From contig JACTMU010000104.1 in assembly GCA_014584465.1 (NCBI GenBank), forward strand, positions 1 through 64,000: DNA of 64,000 nt, given 5' to 3'. A program made the position numbers and the translations under genes. Shown piece after piece: positions 54,494-63,841 of this stretch (position 1 is the first letter of the stretch; each line of letters begins with the position of its first letter). The notes beneath the pieces are model-generated. The model searched no databases. It was not told the DNA's origin and was given only the letters and a program-made list of their open reading frames with translations. Origin of the DNA: Pseudomonadota bacterium (lineage in GTDB: Bacteria; Bdellovibrionota; Bdellovibrionia; Bdellovibrionales; JACTMU01).

Positions 54494-54755
54494 GACGCCT
54501 CATCTCCTCTTCATAATATTTTTTATACATAACCTCCCATTCCGAGCTGCCCTCAATCAAGGCTCTCTTTAGGGAAGCAATTTTTTTTCTCACAACTTCG
54601 TCGAGATTGTCCTCGTCCCTTACCCATTGGGCAAGGGCCTCTTTGGTCTTTCTAAGCGCCAACCCTTCGTCTCGAAAGTCTACAAGGGAGTCCTTCCACA
54701 AACCATCTATGATTTGGCGAGCAAGGTGAGACTGTCTCTCTTCGGAAAAAATCAT
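54486..54755 (-). CDS. DUF507-like protein
   Basis: 89 residues, helical and charged (SEERQSHLARQIIDGLWKDS, then VVRKKIASLKRALIEGSSEW, ending YYEEEMRRRG). The pattern is that of DUF507 proteins; function unknown. It overlaps the Cpn10 fusion by 8 bases and the upstream gene by ATGA. Confidence 0.65.
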   Translation of the reverse strand: MIFSEERQSHLARQIIDGLWKDSLVDFRDEGLALRKTKEALAQWVRDEDNLDEVVRKKIASLKRALIEGSSEWEVMYKKYYEEEMRRRG

Positions 54756-55030
54756 AGTATGATGCCCTTCTCTTTGGCGAGGCGTTTTTTAAGCATGACA
54801 AACATCTTATATCTCTGAAACTCCCCTGGATTGGACTTCTCGAGATCGTCGAGCATTCGGTTCACCTCTTTATCAAGATCAGCCTCTCGCTGAAATTCAC
54901 TCGCCAAAATCTGAGCTGCTCTTTTTAAAATCTTCTCTTCGGGAGCCTGAAGTTCCACAGCATTTGCACCCTTAAGCCCTTCAAGAATCTTGCGAGCCAA
55001 TTTATCAAATTGTACTGTCGTTAATTTCAT
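54752..55030 (-). CDS. DUF507-like protein
   Basis: 92 residues from the ATG at 55030: MKLTTVQFDKLARKILEG then EKILKRAAQILASEFQREAD and MFVMLKKRLAKEKGI. A second copy of the same helical family as its neighbour, so the two may pair. No ribosome site precedes this ATG; the promoter predicted at 55038-55066 would put the transcript start at or beside it. Confidence 0.65.
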   Translation of the reverse strand: MKLTTVQFDKLARKILEGLKGANAVELQAPEEKILKRAAQILASEFQREADLDKEVNRMLDDLEKSNPGEFQRYKMFVMLKKRLAKEKGIIL

Positions 55031-55037
55031 GACTTTG

Positions 55038-55066
55038 ACTAAACGAGTATCAGCTTCTATTGTCAA
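55038..55066 (-). promoter_or_regulatory. Sigma-70 promoter of the DUF507-Cpn10 operon
   Basis: On the minus strand TTGACA (55066-55061), a 17-base spacer and TTTAGT (55043-55038). Predicted start ~55031, next to the ATG at 55030, i.e. a possibly leaderless message. Confidence 0.6.
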
Positions 55067-55087
55067 GGTTCATGAGAGGGTGTTTCG

Positions 55088-57397
55088 GTGAAACGATGGA
55101 TGATTGGCATCGCTGGCGTATTGACGCTAACCATCATTTCGATGGTGGCTTGGCTTTTTCACTTAGATGATACGATTGTAAAACGCTTGAAAGAGCGGCG
55201 CTTTGCTCTACCACTGGAGATCTACAGTGCGCCGGAGCTTTTACGTAACCATCAACCTTTTTCTAGAGAGATCTTTGAGTCTGATTTGATTGCACGAAGA
55301 TTCAGAAAGCGAACAGAAGGTGAGCCAATTCACGCCGGGGATTATGGCGTGTGGGACTCTCATTTTTGTATGAAAAGGTTGGAGGAGGCATGGTCAGGTG
55401 ATGGCACTCCTCCAAACTCCTTCAATTGTTTTGAGTTTTCGCCGCATGGATCCCAAGGCAGCAGCATCATTGTATTTGATCAAAAGAACGAGATTTTGGC
55501 ACTCTACGAACGACGAAACGATGAGATCAGAACTGTTGAAGTTGTTGAGAGATATCCTGAGCTCTTTGGACAGTTCTATTCGGGAGAACCTATTCTTCGA
55601 CGAGTGGTAAGTCTTGGGAAAGTTCCCGTGAAATGCCTTGAAGCGGTGATTGCCATTGAAGATGGCGACTTCATGGAACACCATGGAGTCAGCCTCAAGG
55701 GAATCAGTCGAGCCTTCTATCGCAACTTCTCATCAGGACGCCTGGTTCAGGGTGGAAGCACCATCACTCAGCAACTCATCAAAAACTACTTTTTGACTGG
55801 AGAGCGCTCTCTAAAGCGAAAGGTGACCGAAGCTCTTATGGCGCTCTTGATTGAAGCTCGGGTAAGCAAGGATGAGATTCTTGAAACCTATCTCAATCTC
55901 ATCTACATGGGCCAAAATGGCTCCTATCAGGTGCGAGGATTTGGAGCCGCCTCCAAGCACTACTTTAACAAAGAACTCGAGGATCTGAACCTAGCAGATT
56001 GTGCTCTGCTGGCGGCGATCGTCAACAGCCCCGGACTCTACAATCCTTTTAAGAGTCCCGACAGGAGTGTCAAACGACGCCAGCTCGTTCTTGAGAGGAT
56101 GGTTCAAGAGAAGTTCATAGACCAAAATCAATTTGAAGAGGCCACCAAGCAGAGTCTTCCACAGTGGAAGACTAAAGGGAATCTGCAGACTGCTCCCTAC
56201 TTTGTGGATGTGGTCAAGGACCAACTTCAAAAGCTTGGGTTTTCCGACTTTGAAGGTCTCAAAGTTTATACGACCCTGAGACCACGCTATCAATTGGCAG
56301 CTCAAAATGCCGTCCAAAAGGGGCTGGAGGCTCTTGAAAAACGTCTTAAAGAGCGAAGAGGCGACAAAGCGGAAAAAGAGTCAGCTGATCTCTTGGAGGG
56401 CATGCTCATTGGGGTTGATGTGGATACAGGTTTTGTACGCTCTGTGGTTGGCGGAAGAGATTTTGGACGAAGTCAGTTCAATCGAGTCCTCAACGGCCAT
56501 CGACAGGTGGGCTCGATCATGAAACCCTTTGTCTATCTCGCGGCTCTAGAGAGTTTTGATGACTCTGGCAAAAGCTATCAAGCGCTCTCTCCCATTCTTG
56601 ATGAGAGCTTTGAGATTCGATATGAGGGACAGAAGTGGAAACCCCAAAATTATGAGAAAAAGTATTACGGTACGGTTCCGCTCTTCTTTGCGCTCAAGTC
56701 TTCCCTGAATGCAGCTACCGCACGGCTGGGGCAAAAGGTCGGTTTTGAGGGCATCATCGATGTGGTTCGTCGATTGGGTATTGTTTCAGAACTTGCCCCA
56801 CTCCCCTCGCTCACTCTTGGAGCTTTTGAACTCTTTTCTTGGGAAGTAGCTCTAAGTTACGCCACAATTGCACGCATGGGAGAACAAAAGCCCTTGACCT
56901 ACATTTTGGCAATTGAAAATCAAGAGGGCGAAGTGGTCTATCGACCTCAAGATCGTGAAGGCGAGCAGGTTGTTGCAAAAGATGTCAGTGCGATTTTGAT
57001 TGGAATGATGAAGGAGACCATTCGCACGGGAACAGCTCGTTCCATTCCACTCAATGGTTTTGATCTTCCGGCAGCCGGAAAAACAGGCACCACCAGCGAT
57101 CTACGCGATGCTTGGTTTGCCGGGTTTACGCCGGATCATGTTGCTGTATCTTGGGTTGGATACGATGACAATCGCAGCCATGGCTTAACCGGAGCCTCAG
57201 GAGCAATCCCAATCTGGACGCGGTACATGAATGAAATCAAACCCTTCTTGGCCAGCCGTGATTTTAACTGGCCCCACGGGGTTGAGATTCATCGCGTGGA
57301 AGAGCCTCCCGTTGGTTCTGAATTTTCTTTACCCTCAGATGGCACAAATATCTTTCCTGTGGAGCTTGTCTTCCGTCTGGGCGAACACCCACAATAG
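55088..57397 (+). CDS. Bifunctional penicillin-binding protein (GT51 + transpeptidase)
   Basis: 769 residues from a GTG with weak upstream signal. One N-terminal membrane helix, a UB2H-like region, GT51 domain with catalytic E in AIEDGDFMEHHGV and GGSTITQQLIKNYFL, then a transpeptidase with SxxK (GSIMKPFVY), SxN (KSSLNAAT) and KTGT (AAGKTGTTSD). The UB2H-like part suggests the PBP1b group, which needs an outer-membrane lipoprotein activator. Builds peptidoglycan in the periplasm. Confidence 0.92.
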   Translation: MKRWMIGIAGVLTLTIISMVAWLFHLDDTIVKRLKERRFALPLEIYSAPELLRNHQPFSREIFESDLIARRFRKRTEGEPIHAGDYGVWDSHFCMKRLEEAWSGDGTPPNSFNCFEFSPHGSQGSSIIVFDQKNEILALYERRNDEIRTVEVVERYPELFGQFYSGEPILRRVVSLGKVPVKCLEAVIAIEDGDFMEHHGVSLKGISRAFYRNFSSGRLVQGGSTITQQLIKNYFLTGERSLKRKVTEALMALLIEARVSKDEILETYLNLIYMGQNGSYQVRGFGAASKHYFNKELEDLNLADCALLAAIVNSPGLYNPFKSPDRSVKRRQLVLERMVQEKFIDQNQFEEATKQSLPQWKTKGNLQTAPYFVDVVKDQLQKLGFSDFEGLKVYTTLRPRYQLAAQNAVQKGLEALEKRLKERRGDKAEKESADLLEGMLIGVDVDTGFVRSVVGGRDFGRSQFNRVLNGHRQVGSIMKPFVYLAALESFDDSGKSYQALSPILDESFEIRYEGQKWKPQNYEKKYYGTVPLFFALKSSLNAATARLGQKVGFEGIIDVVRRLGIVSELAPLPSLTLGAFELFSWEVALSYATIARMGEQKPLTYILAIENQEGEVVYRPQDREGEQVVAKDVSAILIGMMKETIRTGTARSIPLNGFDLPAAGKTGTTSDLRDAWFAGFTPDHVAVSWVGYDDNRSHGLTGASGAIPIWTRYMNEIKPFLASRDFNWPHGVEIHRVEEPPVGSEFSLPSDGTNIFPVELVFRLGEHPQ

Positions 57398-57406
57398 TGG
57401 CAGGGA

Positions 57407-58381
57407 TCACCCTCTCTCCTTTTTTTCGGGAAAGTGACAGGCAACCCAACGACCCTCCACCATTCTTGATCCAGGGACCTCAGAGTGACAAATGCCTTGG
57501 GCCTTTGGACATCGTGTATGAAAGGCACATCCTTGAGGTGGATTGAGCGGTGACGGCAACTCACCTTTGATCAGCGAAAGGCTCTTTTCTTTGCGACTGT
57601 GAATTGAGGGAGAACTTTCTAGAAGAATCTGAGTGTAGGGGTGAAGTGGGTTTTTAAGAATGGCTTCTCGCGGCCCATACTCAACCGATTTCCCCAAATA
57701 CATGACAAGGATCTGGTGGGCCACATGAGATACCACAGAAAGATCATGAGAGATAAAAACATAGCTCAGACCCAATCTCTCCTGAAGTTCTAATAGGAGA
57801 TTAATGACCTGGGCTTGAATGGAGATGTCGAGTGCAGAGACGGGTTCGTCACAAACGATGATGTCGGGTCGAAGAATGACTGCACGGGCAATGCCCAAGC
57901 GTTGACGTTGGCCACCGCTGAACATGTGGGGATATCGTTCCATATACTCAGGTCCAAGTCCAACTTGACCCATGAGCTCCTCCACTGCCTTTCGCACTTC
58001 ATGTCGAGAAGACTTACTGTTCACAATCAGAGGCTCGCCCACAATCTTCCAAGCTTTTTTTCTTGGATTGATGGAGGAATAAGGATCCTGAAAGATCATT
58101 TGTATTTGATTGGAAGTTCGGTGGACCGAATTTGCCGAGTGGGGTCTCCCCTGAAGCCAAAGCTCTCCCTCATCGAGAGGCTCGATCTGCATGAGAACTT
58201 TTGCCAATGTGCTCTTCCCACACCCCGATTCGCCTACGATGGCCAGCGTCTCCTTTCGATTCAAAGAAAAGGAGACACCATCAAGTGCCTTTACAGACCT
58301 TTTCTTACCAAAGGAGCCTTTGACTGAGTAGTGTCTCTTAATCCCCTTGGCCTCAAGGACCTTTGTTTGGGCCTCAACCAT
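57407..58381 (-). CDS. dppF: Oligopeptide/dipeptide ABC transporter ATPase (DppF/OppF type)
   Basis: 324 residues. Walker A GESGCGKS, Q-loop QMIFQDPYSSINPR, signature FSGGQRQRLGIARA, Walker B IIVCDEPVSALD and the C-terminal cysteine cluster typical of OppF/DppF (GCAFHTRCPKAQGICH). Such ATPases pair with a DppD partner, but no partner, permease or binding protein is adjacent. Confidence 0.9.
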   Translation of the reverse strand: MVEAQTKVLEAKGIKRHYSVKGSFGKKRSVKALDGVSFSLNRKETLAIVGESGCGKSTLAKVLMQIEPLDEGELWLQGRPHSANSVHRTSNQIQMIFQDPYSSINPRKKAWKIVGEPLIVNSKSSRHEVRKAVEELMGQVGLGPEYMERYPHMFSGGQRQRLGIARAVILRPDIIVCDEPVSALDISIQAQVINLLLELQERLGLSYVFISHDLSVVSHVAHQILVMYLGKSVEYGPREAILKNPLHPYTQILLESSPSIHSRKEKSLSLIKGELPSPLNPPQGCAFHTRCPKAQGICHSEVPGSRMVEGRWVACHFPEKKERG

Positions 58382-58506
58382 CTTCCTCTTTCTCTCTTAC
58401 TGATCTAACGGGACCGTACGCACTTGCTCACTTCTCTTAAACCCGGATCCGGATTAAATCGAAAAACCTCAAGATTAAAACCTAAGACGAGTTCAAACTC
58501 AAGGAT

Positions 58507-58642
58507 TATAGTCCGTTCGGAAAATTCTACGACGCAACTTGCTTGTTCTTTTTCACCAGATTGAACAAAGATCTCCTCGAATTAGCTTCTGGCTAGTCCT
58601 TCGTCCGCAATTTGCATCGTAGAATTTTCCGAACGGACTATA
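58507..58642. mobile_element. MITE-like element with ~34-bp terminal inverted repeats
   Basis: TAGTCCGTTCGGAAAATTCTACGA begins at 58509 and its exact complement ends at 58640 (24 bp perfect, then GCAA-N-TTGC on both arms with two mismatches). It is flanked by TA on both sides (58507-58508, 58641-58642), as after Tc1/mariner (IS630) insertion. The 132-bp body is too short for a transposase, as in MITEs. It fills most of the 280-base gap between dppF and marC. Confidence 0.7.
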
Positions 58643-58661
58643 TGAGTGATATGATGAAGGG

Positions 58662-59279
58662 ATGACCACCTCCACTTTCTTTGTCGATTTTGTTGCTTCA
58701 TTTTTACCTCTCTTTGTTGCAATTGATGCCATCGGTATGCTCCCCGTCTATGTGGCAATGACGGAATCTCTTGAACCTGCAAGAAGATCCAAGATTCTGC
58801 GGCAGGCTGTCATTGCAGGATTTATAACTTCTCTTGTGATCCTCTTTGGTGGAAAGAAGATCTTTAACTTCTTAGGCATCACACCGGACGATTTTAGGGT
58901 TGGTGGAGGTCTTCTTCTCTTGCTCATTGCCATTGCGGACGTCACTCAATCCCAGAAGGAGGTTCGTCGAGCAACCAGTATAGATTCTGGGGTTGTTCCA
59001 CTAGGAATTCCCTTGATCATTGGCCCAGCTGCGTTGACTACGATCATGATCCTTGTTGATCGTACGGGATATCCCTTAACAATCATCTCCTTGGTGTTGA
59101 ATCTCTTGATTACCTGGACCATATTTAGCCATTCTCAATTGATCGTGCGAATCATTGGAGAATCGGGCACCAAGGGGGTTGGGAAGATCATCTCCATCTT
59201 TCTCATGGCCATTGCGGTAATGATGATTCGCGTGGGCATCAGCAACATGATTCACGCAATGGGATCTGCCCCAAAGTAA
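58662..59279 (+). CDS. MarC-family integral membrane protein
   Basis: 205 residues with about six hydrophobic segments. FLPLFVAIDAIGMLPVYVAM and GVVPLGIPLIIGPAALTTIM are the two family signatures (UPF0056). The function is unsettled. The start ATG lies 22 bases after the MITE-like element, so its promoter may come from that element. Confidence 0.88.
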   Translation: MTTSTFFVDFVASFLPLFVAIDAIGMLPVYVAMTESLEPARRSKILRQAVIAGFITSLVILFGGKKIFNFLGITPDDFRVGGGLLLLLIAIADVTQSQKEVRRATSIDSGVVPLGIPLIIGPAALTTIMILVDRTGYPLTIISLVLNLLITWTIFSHSQLIVRIIGESGTKGVGKIISIFLMAIAVMMIRVGISNMIHAMGSAPK

Positions 59280-59304
59280 AATGGGCCAGCCACTCATTTG
59301 CAAT

Positions 59305-59943
59305 TCACAACAAAAAATCCTCGACCATCAAGATCTCATCATGGAGTCCAACGAATGCAAGGTCAAAGGTCATGGGTTGATTCCAGCAGTGGGAGAGGTA
59401 GCTGAGAACATTTCGAAGGCGACGCTGCTGTCGGTAAGAGATTCGAAATGTGGACCAATCTTGTTGTGAGAGGGATTTAACCTCAATGAGTCGAATCCTT
59501 CCATTGGGATCGCGAGCAATGAGGTCCACTTCACCAAAAGGTGTTCGATGTCGGTGAAAGAGAACCCTTAGACCACGCTTCTCGCACTCTCTCTTGACGA
59601 GAAGTTCACAGGTGAGACCTCGACATTGGTAGGGGTGCTGGGGGCTTTGTCTCAATGAAAGATCCTCAATTGGGCTACGATTTCTCTGGGATCGCCCACA
59701 CCGCCCGTGCGCGAGGTGAGGATCGACTCTTGTTCTGATGCATAGTGCCAATCTGTGGATCTGTGGATGGTGGATGTGAGCTCTCTTGCGCCATGCCGTA
59801 AATCCTAATGCAAACTGGACCAGGGGGCGAGAATGAATCAATTTGAATAGGAGCCCTCCATTGGGCGATCCAGAGGCGAAAGATGGAGAAGCATAAAATG
59901 TTTTTTCAGCTCCTCCTTGACAAGATTCCTTTTTGACCGACAT
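59305..59943 (-). CDS. yraN: YraN/UPF0102 nuclease-fold protein with unusual N-terminal extension
   Basis: The C-terminal ~110 residues match YraN: RGLTCELLVKRECEKRGL, RTPFGEVDLIARD and IRLIEVKSLSQQDWS, giving the E-D-EVK active-site pattern of a PD-(D/E)XK fold. The ~100 residues upstream (H- and R-rich) are not part of the family, and the start is unsure; the frame runs to 59973, over the dnaJ start, so I use the ATG at 59943. An internal start giving ~120 residues is more likely the real protein. Confidence 0.6.
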   Translation of the reverse strand: MSVKKESCQGGAEKTFYASPSFASGSPNGGLLFKLIHSRPLVQFALGFTAWRKRAHIHHPQIHRLALCIRTRVDPHLAHGRCGRSQRNRSPIEDLSLRQSPQHPYQCRGLTCELLVKRECEKRGLRVLFHRHRTPFGEVDLIARDPNGRIRLIEVKSLSQQDWSTFRISYRQQRRLRNVLSYLSHCWNQPMTFDLAFVGLHDEILMVEDFLL

Positions 59944-59944
59944 T
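59916..59944 (+). promoter_or_regulatory. Sigma-32-like promoter before dnaJ
   Basis: CTTGACA (59916-59922), 14-base spacer, CCGACATT (59937-59944), against consensus CTTGAAA-N13/14-CCCCATNT. The dnaJ start is 21 bases on. Confidence 0.45.
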
Positions 59945-59964
59945 AACCAAATTGAGGAAAAATA

Positions 59965-61080
59965 ATGCAGCAAGATTATTATGAGATTCTAGGGGTCCAA
60001 CGAAACGCCGATCAAGAGACTATAAAAAAGGCCTTTCGAAAGTTGGCCATCCAATTTCATCCAGATAAAAATCCTGGCAATAAAGAGGCCGAAGAGAAGT
60101 TTAAATCCGCAGCTGAGGCCTATGAGATTTTGAGCGATGCCGAAAAGAGGGCTCAGTATGACCGGTTTGGCCATGCCGGGGTCAGAGGCGGAGCTCAAGG
60201 ATTTCAGGGATTTGGCGACATGAACGACATTTTCTCCCACTTCTCTGATATTTTTGGAGATTTTTTTGGGGCGGGAGGTGGACCTCGAAGACAGCAGGGC
60301 CGCCGTAGCGATGGCCCCCGGCGTGGAGCAGACCTTCGATACATTTGTGAACTCTCCCTGGTGGACGCGTTGAGAGGGGTAGATAAAGAGATCGAATTTG
60401 ACAGTGAAGAGTCCTGTGACGGGTGTCATGGAACAGGGGCAGAAAAGGGGAGTCAACCTGAAATCTGCCCGACCTGTGGTGGAACGGGTCAGGTTGTTCG
60501 TAGCCAGGGCTTCTTCTCAGTTGCCACCACTTGCAACGGCTGCCGCGGCCAAGGTCGAGTGAATCGTAACCCCTGCACAGTCTGTCGCGGTCAAGGACGC
60601 AAGAAGGTCCACCGTCGCATTCAAGTCACAGTGCCTGCGGGGGTTGATTCAGGGGTTCAGCTCCGTGTTGGCAAAGAGGGTGAGGGTGGGTACCGCGGAG
60701 GCCCTAATGGTGATCTCTTTGTTGAGATTCATGTGAAAGAGGATCCCAATTTTGAACGCAAAGGGAGTGATCTCATTGGACATGTTAGATTATCCTATCT
60801 TCAAGCTCTTTTGGGAGCAGAAGTTGACGTTCACACCCTGCTGGGTCGGGAAAAGTTAATAATCCCACAAGGAACTCAGCCGCAGTCCATTCTGACGCTG
60901 AAGGGGCATGGCATTCCCCACTTGAGAAGCAGTTCAAAAGGGGATATGCACTTTGTCGTCGAGGTCGAGTTCCCTAGGAAATTGCAACGTGATGAGGAGG
61001 AGCTTCTCAGAAAGATTGCGGAATCCAAAGGGGAGATTGTAACAGAAGAGAAATCAGGGTTTTTTGGCAGGAAACGTTAG
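59965..61080 (+). CDS. dnaJ: Chaperone DnaJ
   Basis: 371 residues. J-domain with HPD (FHPDKNPG), G/F-rich linker ([11 protein letters not shown]), four zinc motifs ([32 protein letters not shown]) and two substrate-binding domains. GAGGAAAA precedes the ATG. Stimulates DnaK ATPase. Confidence 0.97.
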   Translation: MQQDYYEILGVQRNADQETIKKAFRKLAIQFHPDKNPGNKEAEEKFKSAAEAYEILSDAEKRAQYDRFGHAGVRGGAQGFQGFGDMNDIFSHFSDIFGDFFGAGGGPRRQQGRRSDGPRRGADLRYICELSLVDALRGVDKEIEFDSEESCDGCHGTGAEKGSQPEICPTCGGTGQVVRSQGFFSVATTCNGCRGQGRVNRNPCTVCRGQGRKKVHRRIQVTVPAGVDSGVQLRVGKEGEGGYRGGPNGDLFVEIHVKEDPNFERKGSDLIGHVRLSYLQALLGAEVDVHTLLGREKLIIPQGTQPQSILTLKGHGIPHLRSSSKGDMHFVVEVEFPRKLQRDEEELLRKIAESKGEIVTEEKSGFFGRKR

Positions 61081-61117
61081 ATTTTATTCTCAGATTGAAT
61101 TAATTTGATTTTACGTT

Positions 61118-61145
61118 CTTGACGTCGTTGGATTTGTCCTCAGAT
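61118..61145 (+). promoter_or_regulatory. Sigma-32-like promoter before dnaK
   Basis: CTTGACG (61118-61124), 13-base spacer, CCTCAGAT (61138-61145). Similar to the dnaJ element; the transcript would have a leader of ~40 bases before dnaK. Confidence 0.5.
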
Positions 61146-61193
61146 TAGAAAAGTAGATATTTGTTAATTTGCTATTATGAAGGAGTCACTATT

Positions 61194-63101
61194 ATGCAGA
61201 AAATCATTGGCATTGACCTAGGGACAACAAACTCGTGTGTGGCTGTGATGGAAGGTGGGAAGCCTGCTGTCATTGTAAACGAAGAGGGTGGGCGTACGAC
61301 TCCTTCGGTTGTGGCCTTTACCAAAGATGGAGAAAAGCTTGTGGGACAGATTGCAAAGAGGCAGGCTGTCACCAACCCTGAAAAGACCATCTATTCTGCA
61401 AAGAGATTCATTGGACGTCGCTTTGACGAACTTGCTGATGAGATTCAGCTTGTACCCTACAGGGTGGCAAAGAAGCCAAATGGAGATTGTGGTTTTCAAA
61501 TTAACGATAAGACTTTGTCACCGGAAGAGATCTCAGCGGCCATTCTTGGGAAACTTAAAAAGGTCGCGGAAGACTATTTGGGAGAAGAGGTTCAAAAGGC
61601 GGTCATCACAGTGCCTGCCTATTTTAATGATGCTCAAAGACAGGCCACTAAGGATGCTGGGAAAATTGCAGGCCTTGAAGTTTTAAGAATCATCAATGAG
61701 CCAACAGCTGCGGCGCTCGCGTATGGCCTAGATAAGAAGAAAGATGAAAAGATTGCGATCTACGACTTTGGTGGTGGAACCTTTGACATCTCCATACTTG
61801 AGGTTGGGGATAATGTTGTTGAGGTTAAAGCCACAAATGGGGATACCCATCTTGGAGGTGATAACTTTGACGTTCGTATTTTGGAGTGGATGATTTCAGA
61901 GTTCAAAAAAGATCAGGGCATTGATCTTAAGAGTGATAAGATGGCTCTTCAAAGGTTGAAAGAGGCTGCAGAGAAAGCAAAAATTGAGCTCAGCACGACC
62001 ATGGAGACCGAGATCAACCTTCCATTTATTACGGCAGATGCCTCAGGACCAAAGCATTTGCAGATGAAACTGAGTCGAGCGAAGTTCGAACAGTTGGTTG
62101 ATGATCTTATTAAGCGCTCCCTTGAACCTTGCCGACAGGCACTGAAAGATTCTGGTCTTTCATCTGCAGAGATTGATGAAGTTGTTTTAGTAGGTGGATC
62201 AACACGTATTCCTGCCATTCAAGCTGCAGTGAAGTCGCTCTTCAATAAGGAGCCGAATAAGTCTGTAAATCCTGATGAAGTTGTGGCAGTAGGTGCTGCA
62301 ATTCAAGGCGGTGTCTTGGGCGGCGACGTCAAAGATGTGCTGCTTCTTGATGTGACCCCTCTTTCTCTCGGGATTGAAACATTGGGCGGAGTTATGACCA
62401 AGCTCATCGAACGAAACACAACGATTCCGACGAAGAAATCTCAAGTGTTTTCAACAGCTGGTGACAACCAGACCAATGTAGAGATTCACGTTCTCCAAGG
62501 TGAACGTGAAATGGCTGCCGACAACAAGACTTTGGGTAGATTTGATCTTGTTGGAATTCCTTCAGCCCCTCGTGGAGTGCCTCAAATTGAAGTGGCTTTT
62601 GACATCGATGCCAACGGCATTTTGAATGTATCTGCGAAAGATCTCGGAACTGGAAAGACCCAAGCCATTAAGATCACCGCGAAGTCAGGTCTAACGGATT
62701 CCGAAATTGATCGTATGGTTAAAGATGCCGAAGCCCATGCATCTGAAGATAAGGAGAAAAAGGAGCGCATCACAGCTCGAAATGAGTTGGACAGCTTGGT
62801 CTATCAAACAGAGAAGCTCCTCAATGAACATGGTTCAAAGCTTTCTGAGAGCGCAAGCTCTCCTGTGAAGCAGGCCCTTGAGCGCGCCAAAGGAGTGGTA
62901 TCGAACACCTCCTCCACAACTGCAGAGTTGAAAGCTGCGATCGAGGATTTGACCCAGGCTAGCCAAAAGATGGGAAGTGAGATCTACTCTCAAGCCTCAG
63001 CAGGGGGAGCGGGAGCTCAGCAAAGCGGTGGAGAATCCTCAAGTGGCGGTGGTTCACCCAATGACGACGTGATCGACGCAGATTATAAGGATGTAAACTG
63101 A
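61194..63101 (+). CDS. dnaK: Chaperone DnaK (Hsp70)
   Basis: 635 residues from the ATG at 61194 (AAGGAG 9 bases upstream; an in-frame start at 61161 has none). [46 protein letters not shown], linker [13 protein letters not shown], and C-terminal GGG.. [12 protein letters not shown]. Order dnaJ-dnaK is the reverse of the usual dnaK-dnaJ. Confidence 0.98.
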   Translation: MQKIIGIDLGTTNSCVAVMEGGKPAVIVNEEGGRTTPSVVAFTKDGEKLVGQIAKRQAVTNPEKTIYSAKRFIGRRFDELADEIQLVPYRVAKKPNGDCGFQINDKTLSPEEISAAILGKLKKVAEDYLGEEVQKAVITVPAYFNDAQRQATKDAGKIAGLEVLRIINEPTAAALAYGLDKKKDEKIAIYDFGGGTFDISILEVGDNVVEVKATNGDTHLGGDNFDVRILEWMISEFKKDQGIDLKSDKMALQRLKEAAEKAKIELSTTMETEINLPFITADASGPKHLQMKLSRAKFEQLVDDLIKRSLEPCRQALKDSGLSSAEIDEVVLVGGSTRIPAIQAAVKSLFNKEPNKSVNPDEVVAVGAAIQGGVLGGDVKDVLLLDVTPLSLGIETLGGVMTKLIERNTTIPTKKSQVFSTAGDNQTNVEIHVLQGEREMAADNKTLGRFDLVGIPSAPRGVPQIEVAFDIDANGILNVSAKDLGTGKTQAIKITAKSGLTDSEIDRMVKDAEAHASEDKEKKERITARNELDSLVYQTEKLLNEHGSKLSESASSPVKQALERAKGVVSNTSSTTAELKAAIEDLTQASQKMGSEIYSQASAGGAGAQQSGGESSSGGGSPNDDVIDADYKDVN

Positions 63102-63120
63102 AGGGCAAAATCTACTGAAT

Positions 63121-63152
63121 CCAATGCTGTTGAGGGATCTTAACAGCATTGG
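63121..63152. terminator. Hairpin between convergent dnaK and 63188 gene
   Basis: CCAATGCTGTT (63121-63131) pairs perfectly with AACAGCATTGG (63142-63152). No T-run on the dnaK side, but position and strength suggest a terminator. Confidence 0.6.
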
Positions 63153-63187
63153 GAATCAGATCCAGGTTTCAAGCCCGGATCTGAAGT

Positions 63188-63841
63188 TTAGAAGAGCGGG
63201 CCACTTCCCCCGCCAAAGTGTTCCATTTGATACTCAATCCCCAGACTTAAATAGGGATGACCGTAGTTGAGCGCAATGCCCATTTCAGCAAAGACTCGAT
63301 AATCTTTCATCTCGGAGTGTTGATACCCCGTGCCTAATGCCAAATGAACTGGAAAGCCATCCTCGTCTCCTCGAATAGCATATGCGACAGGCAAGGACGC
63401 AAAAGGCTCAAATTCCCCAATCTTGGAGTCGATCCTCTTAGAGACAAAGGGATGAAGACGCAAAGAGAAGTCTCGTTCCGACTGGGAGCGGGCAAGAAAG
63501 ACCCCAAAAAGGCCCCCGACCGCCGGTTGATTTCGATAGTCCGGAATGGGCACCCACTTCATAAACGCACCCGCCGCAAGAAAACTAGCTCCAACACCGC
63601 CCACAAGTTGATAGTCAAAGTCTTGATTGATGCTGTGTTCAAATCGGGCGAGAAGATTGAGCTGCTGCTCTGATGTAATATACTGAAATTCCCCAAGAAA
63701 CTGTGTCTTTTCCGATTTTGTAAGCGTTCCGGTACTCATCGTTGAGTATTGAGCATCCGAACGACTTGAAAAGAGGAGAGCCAGCACCACCCCTAGCATG
63801 AGAGGAGCAACTCCTCCCTTCATTTGTAACCTAGTTTCCAT
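63188..63841 (-). CDS. Outer-membrane beta-barrel-like protein
   Basis: 217 residues with a signal peptide (LMLGVVLALLFSSRSDA). Amphipathic strands with glycine and aromatic residues (YQLVGGVGASFLAAGAFMKW, LALGTGYQHS, LSLGIEYQMEHF) fit a small barrel. The first ATG is at 63841 with an alternative at 63823. The 159 bases to the window edge hold no gene. Confidence 0.65.
   Translation of the reverse strand: METRLQMKGGVAPLMLGVVLALLFSSRSDAQYSTMSTGTLTKSEKTQFLGEFQYITSEQQLNLLARFEHSINQDFDYQLVGGVGASFLAAGAFMKWVPIPDYRNQPAVGGLFGVFLARSQSERDFSLRLHPFVSKRIDSKIGEFEPFASLPVAYAIRGDEDGFPVHLALGTGYQHSEMKDYRVFAEMGIALNYGHPYLSLGIEYQMEHFGGGSGPLF

Noticed and set aside
61081-61193. CIRCE operator before dnaK
   Set aside because: No TTAGCACTC-N9-GAGTGCTAA; only a sigma-32-like element is visible.
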